A stretch of 64,000 bases of DNA from Arion vulgaris (GCA_020796225.1 CM036774.1:25280192-25344191), one strand, 5' to 3'. Positions 40,805 through 51,965 are shown, numbered from the stretch's first letter. Numbers and translations are program-made. Notes: generated by a model from the sequence alone, not told the origin.

Positions 40805-41063
40805 TTCAGTTTGGAATATCTTCATTGCACTCCGGACATGTCCATAGGTGCTCCGATCTCCTTCGCATTATCTCCAACAGCGTCCAGCGACTGACCGTAC
40901 CAGTTCTATTTTGATTGATGAGCCTACTCGCATACCTGTTGTACCGTTCTTTTCTTGCCACACCTATCTTCAAACCCAGTTCTCGCAATCTGGTAGTTGA
41001 CGTGGATTGGTTTAGATGAAGATCTTCTCTGCGGCCACGCTCTATGAGGGCGTTCACGATTGA
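40805..41063 (-). mobile_element. 5'-truncated RNase H-type LINE with 12-bp target duplication
   Basis: The minus strand encodes MNALIERGRREDLHLNQSTS, TTRLRELGLKIGVARKERYN, QNRTGTVSRWTLLEIMRRRS and EHLWTCPECNEDIPN. It is flanked by GTGTTATACAGT at 40793-40804 and 41064-41075. The 3' end is ATTCCAAACTGA. This is the cleanest single-copy reference for the region that expanded into the 24-bp array at 5780-6230. Confidence 0.9.
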
Positions 41064-41339
41064 GTGTTATACAGTGCAGGATTAAGCCAGCTCGGGGCCT
41101 GGTAACAAATGTTCACAAGAGGCCCTAGGTTTTGTATAATTAAATAAAGCACAACTTTTACAAGCAAACTTTTCTCGATCTAATGTGAGCAAATTTAGAG
41201 ATAACACTAGACAAATCAATTTCTCTAAGTAAATTACATTGAATGTTCTTTAAGGTGAGGTTATTTAGACGATCTTGTCCCATTATGTTCCCTAACTCAC
41301 TTTTTATACGCTAGTTCTAAATACTCATTACACTTTTGA

Positions 41340-41970
41340 ATTGCTACTTTTCGAACTAAAATAAACCAAGTGAAAGAATTCAAATACTTAGAAAGCATAT
41401 TAACAGAAGACTAGTTAGAGAGATATAGGCTAGAATGCAAAAGCAAATGCTGTAACCTACCAGCTAGCTCCATTGTTAAGGCACCCAAAAATTTCACAGG
41501 CAGCTAAGCAACAGATGATCAACAGCATTTTTATACCTACTTTGTGTTACCAGAGCCAAACATGGACAGTGAGCAAAGCGCAGTCACCAAAAATAACAAC
41601 ATGTGAAATGCGTTGCCTGCGAAAAGTTACCAACAACACAAGAAAAGACAGAATCACTAACATCTGCATAAGAAAGAAAGTTGGCACAAAACCGTGCTTG
41701 AATTACATAGAGAAACAAAGAATGAAGTGGTTTGGCCACTTAATAAGAATGCATCCAAACTCCACAGTATACAGAATCTTCTACAACAGAACATCGGGAA
41801 AGAAGGCAAGAGGAAGACCACGGAAAAGATGGTTAGATGGCGTAGCAGAATCCTGTGAAAGAGCAAAGATAACAATCACACAAGCCATCAGAACAGCGCA
41901 AGACAAAAACAGAAAACCACGACACTGGACAACAACCCGGTAACAGTGTGACGACAAAAGAAGAAGAAGA
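41340..41970 (+). mobile_element. LINE-B C-terminal fragment (copy 2)
   Basis: Encodes NQVKEFKYLESIL-type sequence, then in one open frame LRHPKISQAAKQQMINSIFI, CYQSQTWTVSKA, EMRCLRKVTNNTRKDRITNI, QRMKWFGHLIRMHPNSTVYR and KKARGRPRKRWLDGVAESCE, ending in GAAGAAGAAGA. Very close to 13620-14235 but with fewer frameshifts. Confidence 0.88.
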
Positions 41971-42224
41971 TTTTTCGAACAGTAATCGTTACTTCTCGAA
42001 TACCAACACAAGAAATCAATACTGGCTACAGTCAGAGCCAACTATAAATTTATAGACCTTCTGACTCGGTAAGAATTGTGGAAATCAGACCACAACTACA
42101 CCACGTGACCTCGCATTCCAGTATTGGTGTATATAGACGAATTCATAAATAAAAAAAAACACAAAATGCTAAATCGAAGTTATATTATCCAACAAGTTAA
42201 GCTTAACAATAAGGAATATATGTT

Positions 42225-42750
42225 GCAAAGCGATGATTTGGCTAGAATCACAGACTTTTATCCATGCATGTTTTCTCAGTGACTCAATGAGTATGCTCAG
42301 GAAGATTGAAACAGGATGGGCTAGGAGACATTGGATAGAATCGCTGGGAGGTCTAAGCTGACAAAGATCAGTTTTATTTTTGTGCCAGGGCATGCAGGTG
42401 TAAGGTGGAATGAACGTGCGTATAGGCTTGCAGGTATGGCTGCTGTCCAAAGCGGACGAGCAATGGACCAGGCTGATATTATAAATTCCTTAAGGAGAGA
42501 GGGCGTGTACATGATTCACGTAATAGCGGTGAATCCACAACACTAACCAGACTGCAAGAACTCAAAGTTAAGTGTGGTGTAGCTCGACAAGAACGCTATG
42601 CTGACAGACAAAGAAGAATTGTAAACCAACAAAGAACAGGTGTCGTTAGTCGCCACACGCCTGATGGACATACTGAGGGAGAGATCGGAGCACTTATGGA
42701 CTAATTTGTTCGACGTGCAGTGATGGTGATCCGACGACTAAACTAAACTA
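42225..42750 (+). mobile_element. RNase H-type LINE 3' fragment, left arm of an inverted pair
   Basis: Encodes ISFIFVPGHAGVRWNERAYR, LAGMAAVQSGRAMDQADIIN and after breaks LTRLQELKVKCGVARQERY. Nearly identical in reverse to 44060-44470. Confidence 0.8.
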
Positions 42751-43014
42751 AAATAAGGAATATCAATATTATGAATATTTTTCACCAATAAATAACAATA
42801 GACTCACAGAATTTAGTAAAAAAAAAGCTTGCAGTATTCTATCAAACATCTATATTTTCCAGCCCCCTTCTCCGATCTAGATCAGGGATTTCCCAGTCAG
42901 TTGTCTGGCCTAGTTATCTAGAGTTGGCTGTGATACAGTACAGAATATTCGTAACGTTTTTTATAATCGGTATTTTCCCAACACATGTAGATGTCGTTAT
43001 TACCAGTTATCTAG

Positions 43015-43135
43015 AGTGTATTTGGTTTACAGCCAATGATTGCTGATGATACAGTTCTCAATGCGACAAGTAAACAAGAACTACAAGACATGATGGACAC
43101 AATAGTCAGAGAAAGTTAAAAAGAAAGAACTGCGT
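43015..43135 (+). mobile_element. LINE RT scrap with an ADD motif
   Basis: Encodes PMIADDTVLNATSKQELQDM-like sequence, the catalytic ADD region of an RT, then stops. It is followed by the hAT MITE at 43149. Confidence 0.55.
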
Positions 43136-43148
43136 AGTATGCATATAC

Positions 43149-43311
43149 CAGTGGCGGCTCGTGATCATTTTTGCTGGTGGGGCCAGACATTTTTTCCGGA
43201 TAAATCATGGTTTTGGTTGCTATATTTTAATTTATAAAATAATAAATACACGTTATATATTATTTTTGGTGGGGTCCGGCCCCACTGGCCCTTAATAACG
43301 AGCCGCCACTG
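43149..43311 (-). mobile_element. hAT-type MITE, copy 2, 163 bp
   Basis: Perfect terminal repeats CAGTGGCGGCTCG / CGAGCCGCCACTG and a perfect 8-bp duplication GCATATAC (43141-43148 and 43312-43319). Relative to 7562-7728 the interior is inverted (TCCGGATAAATCATGGTTTT here; ATGATTTATCCGG there). It is non-autonomous. Its ends are unlike those of the ZMYM1-like hAT at 32259, so it would need a different transposase. Confidence 0.92.
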
Positions 43312-43329
43312 GCATATACATTAAACAGA

Positions 43330-44050
43330 GTTAGTGATTATTTCTAAGAGAGAGGTAACACCATGTCAGTATATCAAAATAGAGAGAGAGAGAGTACAGT
43401 AAGAATAACAGAAGGAATGACCTACTGGTTCTCCATTACATCAGGTGTCAGACAAGGTTGTGTCCTCTCACTACTACTCGTAACAAGTATATGGATAAAA
43501 ATAACTTTGAGTCAAGTTCAAATAATGATGAAATAAATAAACTGCTCTTCGCAGATGATCAGTGCCTGATACACACAAAATAACAAGATCTACAACAACA
43601 TATAGACACATTGAACCAAAATTGTGTAAATCATGACACGAAATTCGATAACACTAAAACCAGACGAAGGACTATAGAAAGAAAACATAAGAAACTAAAT
43701 ATATTTGACAATCAACCAAGTGCAAGAATTCAAATACTTATGAAGCATATTCATTGAAGACCAGACAGAACAGAGAGATGAAGGCTAGAATGCAAAAAAA
43801 AAGCAAATACTTTAACCTACCAGCTAGTCCCATTGTTAAGGTACCCACACATCTCACTGACAGCTAAACAACAGATGATCTACAGCATTTTCATGCTTAT
43901 TCAGTCTTATCAGATAGAGGCAAATATTGACAATGAGCAAAGCACAGTCATACAAAATAACTACATGTGAAATGTGATGCTTACGAAAAGTTACCAACAG
44001 AAAAGACGGTCACCAACATTGTTGGCAAAAGAGACAAGGTCATGGAAGAG
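43330..44050 (+). mobile_element. Degraded LINE-B RT and C-terminal fragment (copy 3)
   Basis: VRITEGMTYWFSITSGVRQG-type motif B, LLFADDQCLIHTK-like motif C, then QVQEFKYL and EMCLRKVTN remnants, with many small indels. It sits between the two inverted RNase H-type LINE arms. Confidence 0.7.
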
Positions 44051-44059
44051 AGTCCGAAA

Positions 44060-44470
44060 GAATAGTTCATAGTTTAGTCGTCGGATCACCATCACTGCAC
44101 GTCGAACAAATTAGTCCATAAGTGCTCCGATCTCTCCTCAGTATGTCCATCAGCGTGTGGCTTCTAACGACACCGGTTCTTTGTTGGTTTACAATTCTTC
44201 TTTGTCTGCCAGCATAGCGTTCTTGTCGAGCTACACCACACTTAACTTTGAGTTCTTGCAGTCTGGTTAGTGTTGTGGATTCACCGCTATTACGTGAATC
44301 ATGTACACGCCCTCTCTCCCTTAAGGAATTTATAATATCAGCCTGGTCCATTGCTCGTCCGCTTTGGACAGCAGCCATACCTGCAAGCCTATCCGCACGT
44401 TCATTCCTTACACCTGCATGCCCTGGCACAAAAATAAAACTGATCTTATTTTCATAAATAGTTCATAGTT
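44060..44470 (-). mobile_element. RNase H-type LINE 3' fragment, right arm of an inverted pair
   Basis: The minus strand encodes MPGHAGVRNERADRLAGMAA, VQSGRAMDQADIINSLRERG, RVHDSRNSGESTTLTRLQEL, KVKCGVARQERYAGRQRRIV and ILRRDRSTYGL. It is the mirror of 42370-42740, with only scattered one-base differences and indels. Confidence 0.85.
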
Positions 44471-45040
44471 CATAAGTACGGTTCCAACTTCACTGCAAAG
44501 GGTCACCCCATAATTGCTCCGTTCCTGTGCCAATGAAAATCACACGAAATACTAACAACTGTGAAATGTTTCCTGTGTGAACTAATTCCAGAATGAAACA
44601 GCCGCGTACCGCCACAAAAAAACAACCTGCTCCGCATAAAATGCATATGACCGTCGCTAATGTAGCAACACAAAACTATTCATCACTTGAATTGCAATTC
44701 TTGTCGAAGGAAACACCAATCACGATAAAATCCAGCTTTCTGCACCCTCAATATAACTGCATACGGCAGATTGAGCTTGTTCGTCATAACCGCTGTCCGC
44801 CATTTTCTGAATAAACACTAACACACAACAAACGCACGATTGACACAGCAAAAAGCATTCCATGTAACATTCATAGCTCACAGCGTTTCTCAAGCACTAA
44901 CTCAGTCAGAAAGAAACGAATGAGAAATGGATGCGATGTGGCTGAGAAGTCTGCTGTTCGATAAAAAGCAATAAATGATTTCAAAGAATTTGCCAGGGAA
45001 GCAAAGAGGAATTTATGGAAGACTTTCATTACAGGAAGAA
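44471..45040. other. Unassigned sequence
   Basis: A 73-residue plus-strand frame (44593-44814, beginning MKQPRTATKKQPAPHKM) covers part of it but shows no family feature or splice context, so no gene is called. Confidence 0.4.
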
Positions 45041-45255
45041 GAGCGTCTGGCCGAATGGGTTAGAGTGCGACTCCCATGCGGGAGACCCGTGTTTAATTCA
45101 CGGTAAGGCCAATTATTATTTTTTGTTGTGGGCATAAATGAAAAATCCTAACCTGAACAGCTTCGCGGTGGCCATTAAATTTCTCATGCTCTCGACCCAC
45201 CTGTCCTACACCGCCCTAAAAAGTGGTACTACAGACTGCAACGATTTTTTCTTCT
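45041..45255 (+). mobile_element. tRNA-derived SINE, family S8
   Basis: The head GTCTGGCCGAATGGGTTAGA resembles a tRNA A box, with CTCCCATGCGGGAG at the anticodon-arm position and GTGTTTAATTCACGG at the B-box/T-arm position. The body includes TGTTGTGGGCATAAATGAAA and CCTAAAAAGTGGTACTACAG. Minus copies are at 36265-36420 and 57995-58225. The B box deviates from GGTTCGAAT, and the dispersed body shows this is a SINE, not a tRNA gene. Confidence 0.75.
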
Positions 45256-45388
45256 TCATAATACAGGGTCTGCGGTGATGCCCCTGCATCAATGCTGGCA
45301 ATTTCATCGCAGAAGGAACAAGAGAACTACCAGCCAGTCTTTTCCTAATTTATGTGACTCGCCATGAGCCATATTAACAACAGGAAAA

Positions 45389-45590
45389 GCCCGTCTGCCC
45401 AGCGTGTTCGTAGCGCGTTGGACTACGGGTGACTATCCCTCTGTGTGTGTGGGTTCAATTCCGCGGGATGGCAGAAAAAGCCACAGATTCCCCAGATTTA
45501 CGGTGTTCGTGGCACCGAACCGAAGGGTTACAATGTCCATGGCACCGAGCCGAAGAGGTGACAAGCTCAAGTGCTTCGGGAAAAACAAAA
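45389..45590 (+). mobile_element. tRNA-derived SINE, family S5 (copy)
   Basis: Almost identical to 2675-2875 over the full length (GCCCAGCGTGTTCGTAGCG, TGGGTTCAATTCCGCGGG, CGAACCGAAGGGTTACAATG). The small number of differences points to recent activity of the family. Confidence 0.9.
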
Positions 45591-46120
45591 CAAAAAAACA
45601 ACAGGAAAAAGGACAGGGAGTTCCTTCGTCAATTTGTGGATCAGACAGAAAAGTGTGATAACAATGACAGCAATTATATTGTGAAAGTTTTTCGAGATAT
45701 TACTAACTCTGGAGATCTTACACTGATTTCATAACAAAGGAGGTGGTCAAAGACGCATTCCTAGGGACAATGTCGCGCCAGGTTTAGTGAGCTGGCACTA
45801 AGCAAGATCCTACCACACCTCCCCGTGGTGACCATGGAAAGTTTGCTTATGATGTTTATGAGGACTTCCAATCCAAGCAATCAGACCGTGCGGTATATTT
45901 TCTCAGTGTGATGCAAGTCTTCGAAATGCCGCCCCTTAAATCTTTTTTCTTTAAAGTAACCATCAATTGTAATTTTGATGTGTATGCCGCCCCCTCTTTA
46001 CGGTAACGCCTGATGCGGCCGCCTCTCTGTATCATAGCACGGAACGATACTGCAAGCAATAGACTGTTGCTGTGTCCATTGACTTGGATGATGCTTATAA
46101 ACAAAGTGGACTTTTGAATC
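45591..46120. other. Unassigned sequence
   Basis: No gene or repeat family recognised. A short run of ATCATCATCATCATCA at 46121-46138 marks the 3' tail of the next LINE fragment. Confidence 0.4.
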
Positions 46121-46124
46121 ATGA

Positions 46125-46350
46125 TCATCATCATCATCAGGTGCCGTGCCGGCTGGCGTAGGCGATCATGGATCTCCACAAATCTCTATCTTTGGTATTT
46201 GCTATCAACTCAGATGTTGACGCTCTACCGTGCCATGAAGTCAGACCATCCACAATTTTCTCTCTCTGGCTTCCTCTGTCTCGTCTACCCTCGATTTTAC
46301 CAGTTGTCCCAATGTATTCTAAGCCTCCCCTCCTCATTACATGCCCAAAA
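46125..46350 (-). mobile_element. LINE C-terminal fragment (MRRGGLEYIG family)
   Basis: The minus strand encodes MRRGGLEYIGTTGKIEGRRD, RGSQREKIVDGLTSWHGRAS and TSELIANTKDRDLWRSMIAY, ending ...GGCACCTGATGATGATGAT. Same family as 19851-20285. Confidence 0.8.
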
Positions 46351-46409
46351 AATGATGAATGCCTCTTTCTTATATTGATGACAAGCGGCTCATGGTCATG
46401 TTTGTTAGT

Positions 46410-46805
46410 GGGGCTTGCGATTGTACCTTGTTCCAGTTATGCGCCTACACATCCGATTTCTGCGATGCTTTCTATTTACTAGGTTTAAAGGTTTAATAGC
46501 CGAAGGATTGACTTCAATGCACCGGATTTAACCCCATATGCTCGGTCCCTCTCCGCAGAAATGGTACGCCACCTCCCGAGAGTATTGCTCAAAGCACGAA
46601 CTCCGTAGCTCCAGCAACAATCCTAGGGTCTCTGGAAAAACTGCACTCGTGAACAGGTCGCTGTCCGGATTCGAACCCTCGACCTTCGCAATGCAAAGGG
46701 CTTAACCACTCGGCCACAGAGAGGCACCTACCTCAGTCGTCTCTTACGACATGTCTTGTAGGTCACAGTGTTACTATTCTTTGCTCCCATTGAGAACCGC
46801 GGCAA
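46410..46805 (-). mobile_element. SINE S1 split by SINE S4
   Basis: S1 (minus) runs 46410-46485 (CCAGTTATGCGCCTACACATC, GCGATGCTTTCTATTTACTA), is interrupted by a minus S4 (46485-46728, with GATTCGAACCCTCGACC as the reverse B box and CTTAACCACTCGGCCACAG as the reverse A box), and resumes at TACCTCAGTCGTCTCTTACG to 46805. Confidence 0.8.
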
Positions 46806-46960
46806 CACACAAGCGAGCTGGGAGACGAGCTGTGGAAAGAGAAAAAGCAGGAAAGATCTGGAATACACTAAACTGGCTTGCTCAAGACAGATCTGGTTGG
46901 AGGAAATTTATTGAAGCCTTTTGCTTCAAGGGAAGTTGAAAGAAGTAGATGTACCAGCTG
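46806..46960 (+). mobile_element. LINE C-terminal fragment
   Basis: Encodes LNWLAQDRSGWRKFIEAFCF and KGS-stop, the final tryptophan-containing motif of a CR1-like LINE. Only the last ~40 residues remain. Confidence 0.6.
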
Positions 46961-47129
46961 TTACTGTGAGTCATCAATCTAACCCATCAATCTAACCACT
47001 TAACTAAACCATCAAACCACAGTTCCCCTCTAACAGAAGTCAGTTCAGCTTAGGAAATTCCTGTAGGAGTTGGCTGACTTTTACTTTTTTAAAATACAAA
47101 TTGTCATCTTTATTGTTACTATTTTTGAT

Positions 47130-47540
47130 TGATTAATTGGAACATCATCATTGCACTTCGGTGAGTAACCATGTGTGCTCCGATCTCTTTCTTACATAAT
47201 AAGAACTCAGCGGCAGTGGATGAACCACGTAGCACCAGTGAGAGTCCCCGATGTCATTTAGAAGATGGTACAAATATTTTGTAGGAATTTTATTTATTAA
47301 TATTTCTAATGAATTTTGTCCGGGCAGCGGCTTTCCAGCCTGCTCTTCACGATTTGAACTGCCAAGGATTTTTAAAACTCCTTCCCATGAGACCATTACC
47401 TTGTAGTGGTGGGAGTGCTTGCACAAATCAATGACCCGGAGAGCTATGTCGGCAGGGTTACCCAATCTGGACAGGTCACAAAATGTGCTCTCCTGGTCCT
47501 CCAGGTTGGGGGTTGTGCGATGGGCTAACTACACATCGAT
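47130..47540. mobile_element. SINE-like S10 (minus) fused to a LINE 5'-end-like segment
   Basis: 47130-47385 is a minus S10 (GCACTTCGGTGAGTAACCAT, GATCTCTTTCTTACATAATA, CCTGCTCTTCACGATTTG). 47385-47535 (CATGAGACCATTACCTTGTA, GGCAGGGTTACCCAATCTGG, CTCCTGGTCCTCCAGGTTGG) matches the reverse complement of 16590-16760. Confidence 0.55.
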
Positions 47541-47559
47541 TTAAAAAACAACATGCTCT

Positions 47560-49960
47560 TTTCCAGAAGAACTAAGCCATGAATCTAACCACTCGACTAA
47601 ACCAAAGTTCGAACAACTTTATATAACCTTTTATCGACTTAACGTGCCAGCCTTTTCGTAGCGCTCTACTGCGGGTGACTAGCCCTCTGTGTGTGCGGGT
47701 TCAATTCTGCAGACTGGCAGAAAATCCACAGGTTCCCTAGATTCACGGTGTTCGAGTCACCGAACCGAAGGGTTACAATGTCCATGGCACCGAGCCGAAG
47801 AGCTGAAAGCTCAAGTGCTTCTGGATAGGAAAAAAAAAAGACTTAACTAAGCCATCAGTCTAACCACTTAACTAAACCATCATTCTAACCGCTTGACTAA
47901 ACCAAAGTTCTAACAACTTGACTAAACCATCATTCTAACCGCTTGACTAAACCATCATTCTAACCGCTTGACTAAACCAAAGTTCTAACAACTTTATATA
48001 ATCTTTTATCGACTTAACGCCATCAGTCTAACCACTTGACTAAACCATCATTCTAACCGCTTGCCTAAACCAAAGTTCTAACAACTTTATATAATCTTTT
48101 ATCGACTTAACGCCATCAGTCTAACCACTTGACTAAACCATCATTCTAACCACTTGACTAAACCAAAGTTCTAACAACTTTATATAATCCTTTTATCGAC
48201 TTAACAACACCATCAGTCTAACCACTTAACTAAACCATCATTCTAACCACTTGACTAAACCAAAGTTCTAACAACTTTATATAATCTTTTATCGACTTAA
48301 CAACACCATCAGTCTAACCACTTAACTAAACCATCATTCTAACCACTTGACTAAACCAAAGTTCTAACAACTTTATATAATCTTTTATCGACTTAACAAC
48401 ACCATCAGTCTAACCACTTAACTAAACCATCATTCTAACCACTTGACTAAACCAAAGTTCTAACAACTTTATATAATCTTATCGACTTAACAACACCATC
48501 AGTCTAACCACTTAACTAAACCATCATTCTAACCACTTGACTAAACCAAAGTTCTAACAACTTTATATAATCTTTTATCGACTTAACAACACCATCAGTC
48601 TAACCACTTAACTAAACCATCATTCTAACCACTTGACTAAACCAAAGTTCTAACAACTTTATATAATCTTTTATCGACTTAACAAAACCATCAGTCTAAC
48701 CACTTAACTAAACCATCATTCTAACCACTTGACTAAACCAAAGTTCTAACAACTTTATATAATCTTTTATCGACTTAACAACACCATCAGTCTAACCACT
48801 TAACTAAACCATCATTCTAACCGCTTGACTAAACCAAAGTTCTAACAACTTTATATAATCCTTTTATCGACTTAACAACACCATCAGTCTAACCACTTGA
48901 CTAAACCATCATTCTAACCGCTTGACTAAACCAAAGTTCTAACAACTTTATATAATCCTTTTATCGACTTAACAACACCATCAGTCTAACCACTTGACTA
49001 AACCATCATTCTAACCACTTAACTAAACCATCATTCTAACCACTTGACTAAACCAAAGTTCTAACAACTTTATATAATCTTTTATCGACTTAACGCCATC
49101 AGTCTAACCACTTGACTAAACCATCATTCTAACCACTTGACTAAACCAAAGTTCTAACAACTTTATATAATCTTTTATCGACTTAACGCCATCAGTCTAA
49201 CCACTTGACTAAACCATCATTCTAACCACTTGACTAAACCAAAGTTCTAACAACTTTATATAATCCTTTTATCGACTTAACAACACCATCAGTCTAACCA
49301 CTTGACTAAACCATCATTCTAACCGCTTGCCTAAACCAAAGGTCTAACAACTTTATATAATCCTTTTATCGACTTAACAACACCATCAGTCTAACCACTT
49401 GACTAAACCATCAATCTAACCACTTGACTAAACCATCATTCTAACCGCTTGACTAAACCAAAGTTCTAACAACTTTATATAACCTTTTTATCGACTTAAC
49501 AACACCATCATTCTAACCACTTGACTAAACCATCATTCTAACCACTTAACAACACCATCATTCTAACTGCTTGACTAAACCAAAGTGCTAACAACTTGAC
49601 TAAACCAAAGTGCTAACCACTTGACTAAACCATCATTCTAACCGCTTGACTAAACCAAAGTTCTAACAACTTTATATAACCTTTTTATCGACTTAACAAC
49701 GCCATCAGTCTAACCACTTGACTAAACCATCATTCTTACCGCTTGACTAAACCAAAGTTCTAACACCTTTATATAATCTTTTTATCGACTTAACTTAACA
49801 ACGCCATCAGTCTAACCACTTGACTAAACCAAAGTGCTAACAACTTGACTAAACCAAAGTGCTAACCGCTTGACTAAACCAAAGTTCTAACAACTTTATA
49901 TAATCTTTTTATCGACTTAACTTAACAACGCCATCAGTCTAACCACTTGAATAAGTCTAT
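47560..49960. repeat. Higher-order satellite of ~95-bp units
   Basis: About 2.4 kb built from three ~25-bp subunits (CATCAGTCTAACCACTTGAC; CATCATTCTAACCGCTTGAC; CAAAGTTCTAACAACTTTAT) plus a spacer ATAATCTTTTATCGACTTAA. Together they form a larger repeat, present about 22-24 times with blocks of slightly different composition (CAACACCATC versus CGCCATC). An S5 SINE is inserted near the left end. Confidence 0.95.
47645..47838 (+). mobile_element. tRNA-derived SINE, family S5, inside the satellite
   Basis: GCCAGCCTTTTCGTAGCGC head, CGGGTTCAATTCTGC B box and CACCGAACCGAAGGGTTAC body, with an AAAAAAAAA tail. GACTTAAC occurs at both edges, consistent with a short target duplication in the satellite unit. 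Confidence 0.85.
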
Positions 49961-50029
49961 GCTAGAAAACAAATTAAAACAAGAAATGAAATAAGGAGAC
50001 ACACAAAAAAGATTTTCATCTGAATTAAT

Positions 50030-50305
50030 TTGCTACTAGAAGGAGAGATGTTTGAAAATCAGTTAAATATAACCCAAAAAACGAGATGGTTTGATAAAGA
50101 AATTTTAAACAAAAATGATAAAACTGAACACAAACATTAAAAAAACACACTTTATTCAACCAAACTGAAACGAAACAACAGCAAACAATATGAAGTAAAA
50201 CAAAATAATAGTAAATTATTATCAAAATAAACAAAATTAAAACACAAGTGAAATCAAATCAGATGTGCCACTAGTAGGAGAGATGGTTGGAAATCAGTTA
50301 AATGT
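50030..50305. repeat. ~240-bp AT-rich repeat, first copy
   Basis: CTAGAAGGAGAGATGTTTGA through AACACAAGTGAAATCAAATC, then the start of a second unit (CACTAGTAGGAGAGATGG) that is cut at 50308. The remainder of the second unit is found at about 51296-51490. Confidence 0.8.
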
Positions 50306-50308
50306 AAG

Positions 50309-50640
50309 CCCGAGTGGTTACCGGGGCCCAAATTGAGGTATAAAGAATAGAACCACTGTTACCTACCATGCATGTCGTAAGAGGAACCTAAGGAGGTTGG
50401 GCTAGCTACCCACATTGTAAAAACACTAGATAGCTACAAAACGGAAAGTGAACCGAGTAAACACTGGCTGAAACCAGACACATGGTTGAAGGATAAGCAC
50501 CAGAGCTCCAAATGGTGCTGAAGATGTGACGTAAAACACATCAATGCTAAGGTTGCATGAATCAGATTTTCACATGAATAGAATTTATGGGAAATCTGGT
50601 ACATCGATCTGGGAGGGGATCACGAGAGAGAGTCGAATAT
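50309..50640 (+). mobile_element. SINE-like family S3 (plus copy)
   Basis: GCCCGAGTGGTTACCGGGG head, TGCATGTCGTAAGAGGAACC, TGGCTGAAACCAGACACATG and CTGGTACATCGATCTGGG, full-length in forward orientation. Confidence 0.8.
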
Positions 50641-51250
50641 AACCAAAGAAATGAAATGAGAAAAGAAACTAGTCACGACAGAGATGAAGTCTCTACGCAG
50701 AATTCTGGGGGTAACAAGAAGAGCAATGTTCAACACAATCTTTCTCCCCACATTATACTACCGGTGCCAAACCTGGATGCTGATGACAAATGATAGAAGA
50801 AAACTAGTTACGACAGAGATGAAGTCTCTCGCAGAATGCTGGGGTAACAAGAAGAGCAATGTTCAACACAATCTTTCTCCCCACATTATACTACCGGTGC
50901 CAAACCTGGATGCTGATGACAAATGATAGAAGAAAACTAGTCACGACAGAGATGAAGTGTCTACGCAGAATGCTGGTGGTAACAAGAAGAGACCGGTTGA
51001 GAAATGAAGACATCAGGAGAAAAACTGGGTAGAACATCAGTACTAGACTTCATCAAGAAACAACAAATTAAATGGTTCGACCACATAAGCAGATTACCAA
51101 CAGACAGTGCACTCCAAAGAGCGATGTTGCTCTGATACAATGGATATAAAGCAAAAGGCCGGCCATGCAAAAGATGGATCTCAGAGATAACAGAGGCGAT
51201 GAAAGAGACTATTTATGAAGCGCACACAAACACCAGTTCTAGAAATCTCG
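50641..51250 (+). mobile_element. LINE C-terminal fragment with an internal ~135-bp duplication
   Basis: Encodes MKSLRRILGVTRRAMFNTIF, LPTLYYRCQTWMLMTND twice in slightly different copies (50665-50800 and 50800-50930), then CLRRMLVVTRRDRLRNEDIR, FIKKQQIKWFDHISRLPTDS and RPCKRWISEITEAMKETIYE. The second copy of the duplicated block has small deletions. Confidence 0.8.
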
Positions 51251-51295
51251 TTATCCTGCCGCTGTCAGGCAAAACAGGAATGGAAAAAAAGAAAA

Positions 51296-51490
51296 GAAAG
51301 AAACGAGATGGTTTGATAAAGAAATTTAAAAAATAAAATGATAAAACTGAACACAAACATAAAAAAACCACTTTATTCAACCAAACTGAAAGAAACGAAA
51401 CAACAGCAAACAATATGAAGGAAAACAAAATGATAGTAAATTATTATCAAAATAAACAAAAATTAAAACACAAGTGAAATCAAATCAAAA
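51296..51490. repeat. ~240-bp AT-rich repeat, second copy (continuation)
   Basis: AACGAGATGGTTTGATAAAG through AAGTGAAATCAAATCAAAAT, matching 50085-50265 with few differences. Confidence 0.8.
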
Positions 51491-51499
51491 TTAAGTACT

Positions 51500-51525
51500 C
51501 ACACACACACACACACACACAAGCT
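51500..51525. repeat. (CA)n microsatellite
   Basis: A short pure CA run between the 240-bp repeat and an unassigned 130-bp stretch. Confidence 0.9.
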
Positions 51526-51655
51526 AGTATGATTGATTAAATAATATAAAATTTCAGGCGTTGTTTCTAAATTCAATTCTGGTTATAGGTCAACTTATAT
51601 CAAATAATAATGTTCATTCAAATAAATATACTACTAATTCTCTCACTCACTCACT

Positions 51656-51965
51656 CGATCACCGCCCAGACCGATGTACCATACCTCTCCATAAATTCTA
51701 TTCATGGGAAATCTGATTCATGCAGCCTTAGCATTGGTGTGTTTTACGTCACATCTTCAGCACCATTTGGAGCTCTGGTTCTTATCCTTCGGCGATGTAT
51801 TCAGTTTAAGCCAGCGTTTACTCAGTTCGCTCTCCGTTTTTTTTTTACAGTGTGGGGTAGCTATCCCCACACCCAACCTCCTTAGTCACCTCTTACGACA
51901 TGCATGGCAGGTAACAGTGGTTCTATTCTTTACACTCCAATTTGGGCCCTGGTAACCACCCCGGC
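51656..51965 (-). mobile_element. SINE-like family S3 (minus copy 3)
   Basis: CGATCACCGCCCAGACCGAT, ACGTCACATCTTCAGCACCA, GGGGTAGCTATCCCCACACC and GGTAACCACCCCGGCG, complete but with a TTTTTTTT run in the middle. Confidence 0.8.

Noticed and set aside
41657..41875. Minus-strand frame of 72 codons and similar antisense frames across LINE copies
   Set aside because: Shadows of the LINE-B coding strand, which has the conserved motifs.
45041..45115. Possible tRNA gene (GTCTGGCCGAATGG... head)
   Set aside because: The B box is degenerate (GTGTTTAATTC), acceptor-stem pairing is not clear, and the same head plus a long body recurs at 57995-58225, so it is a SINE.
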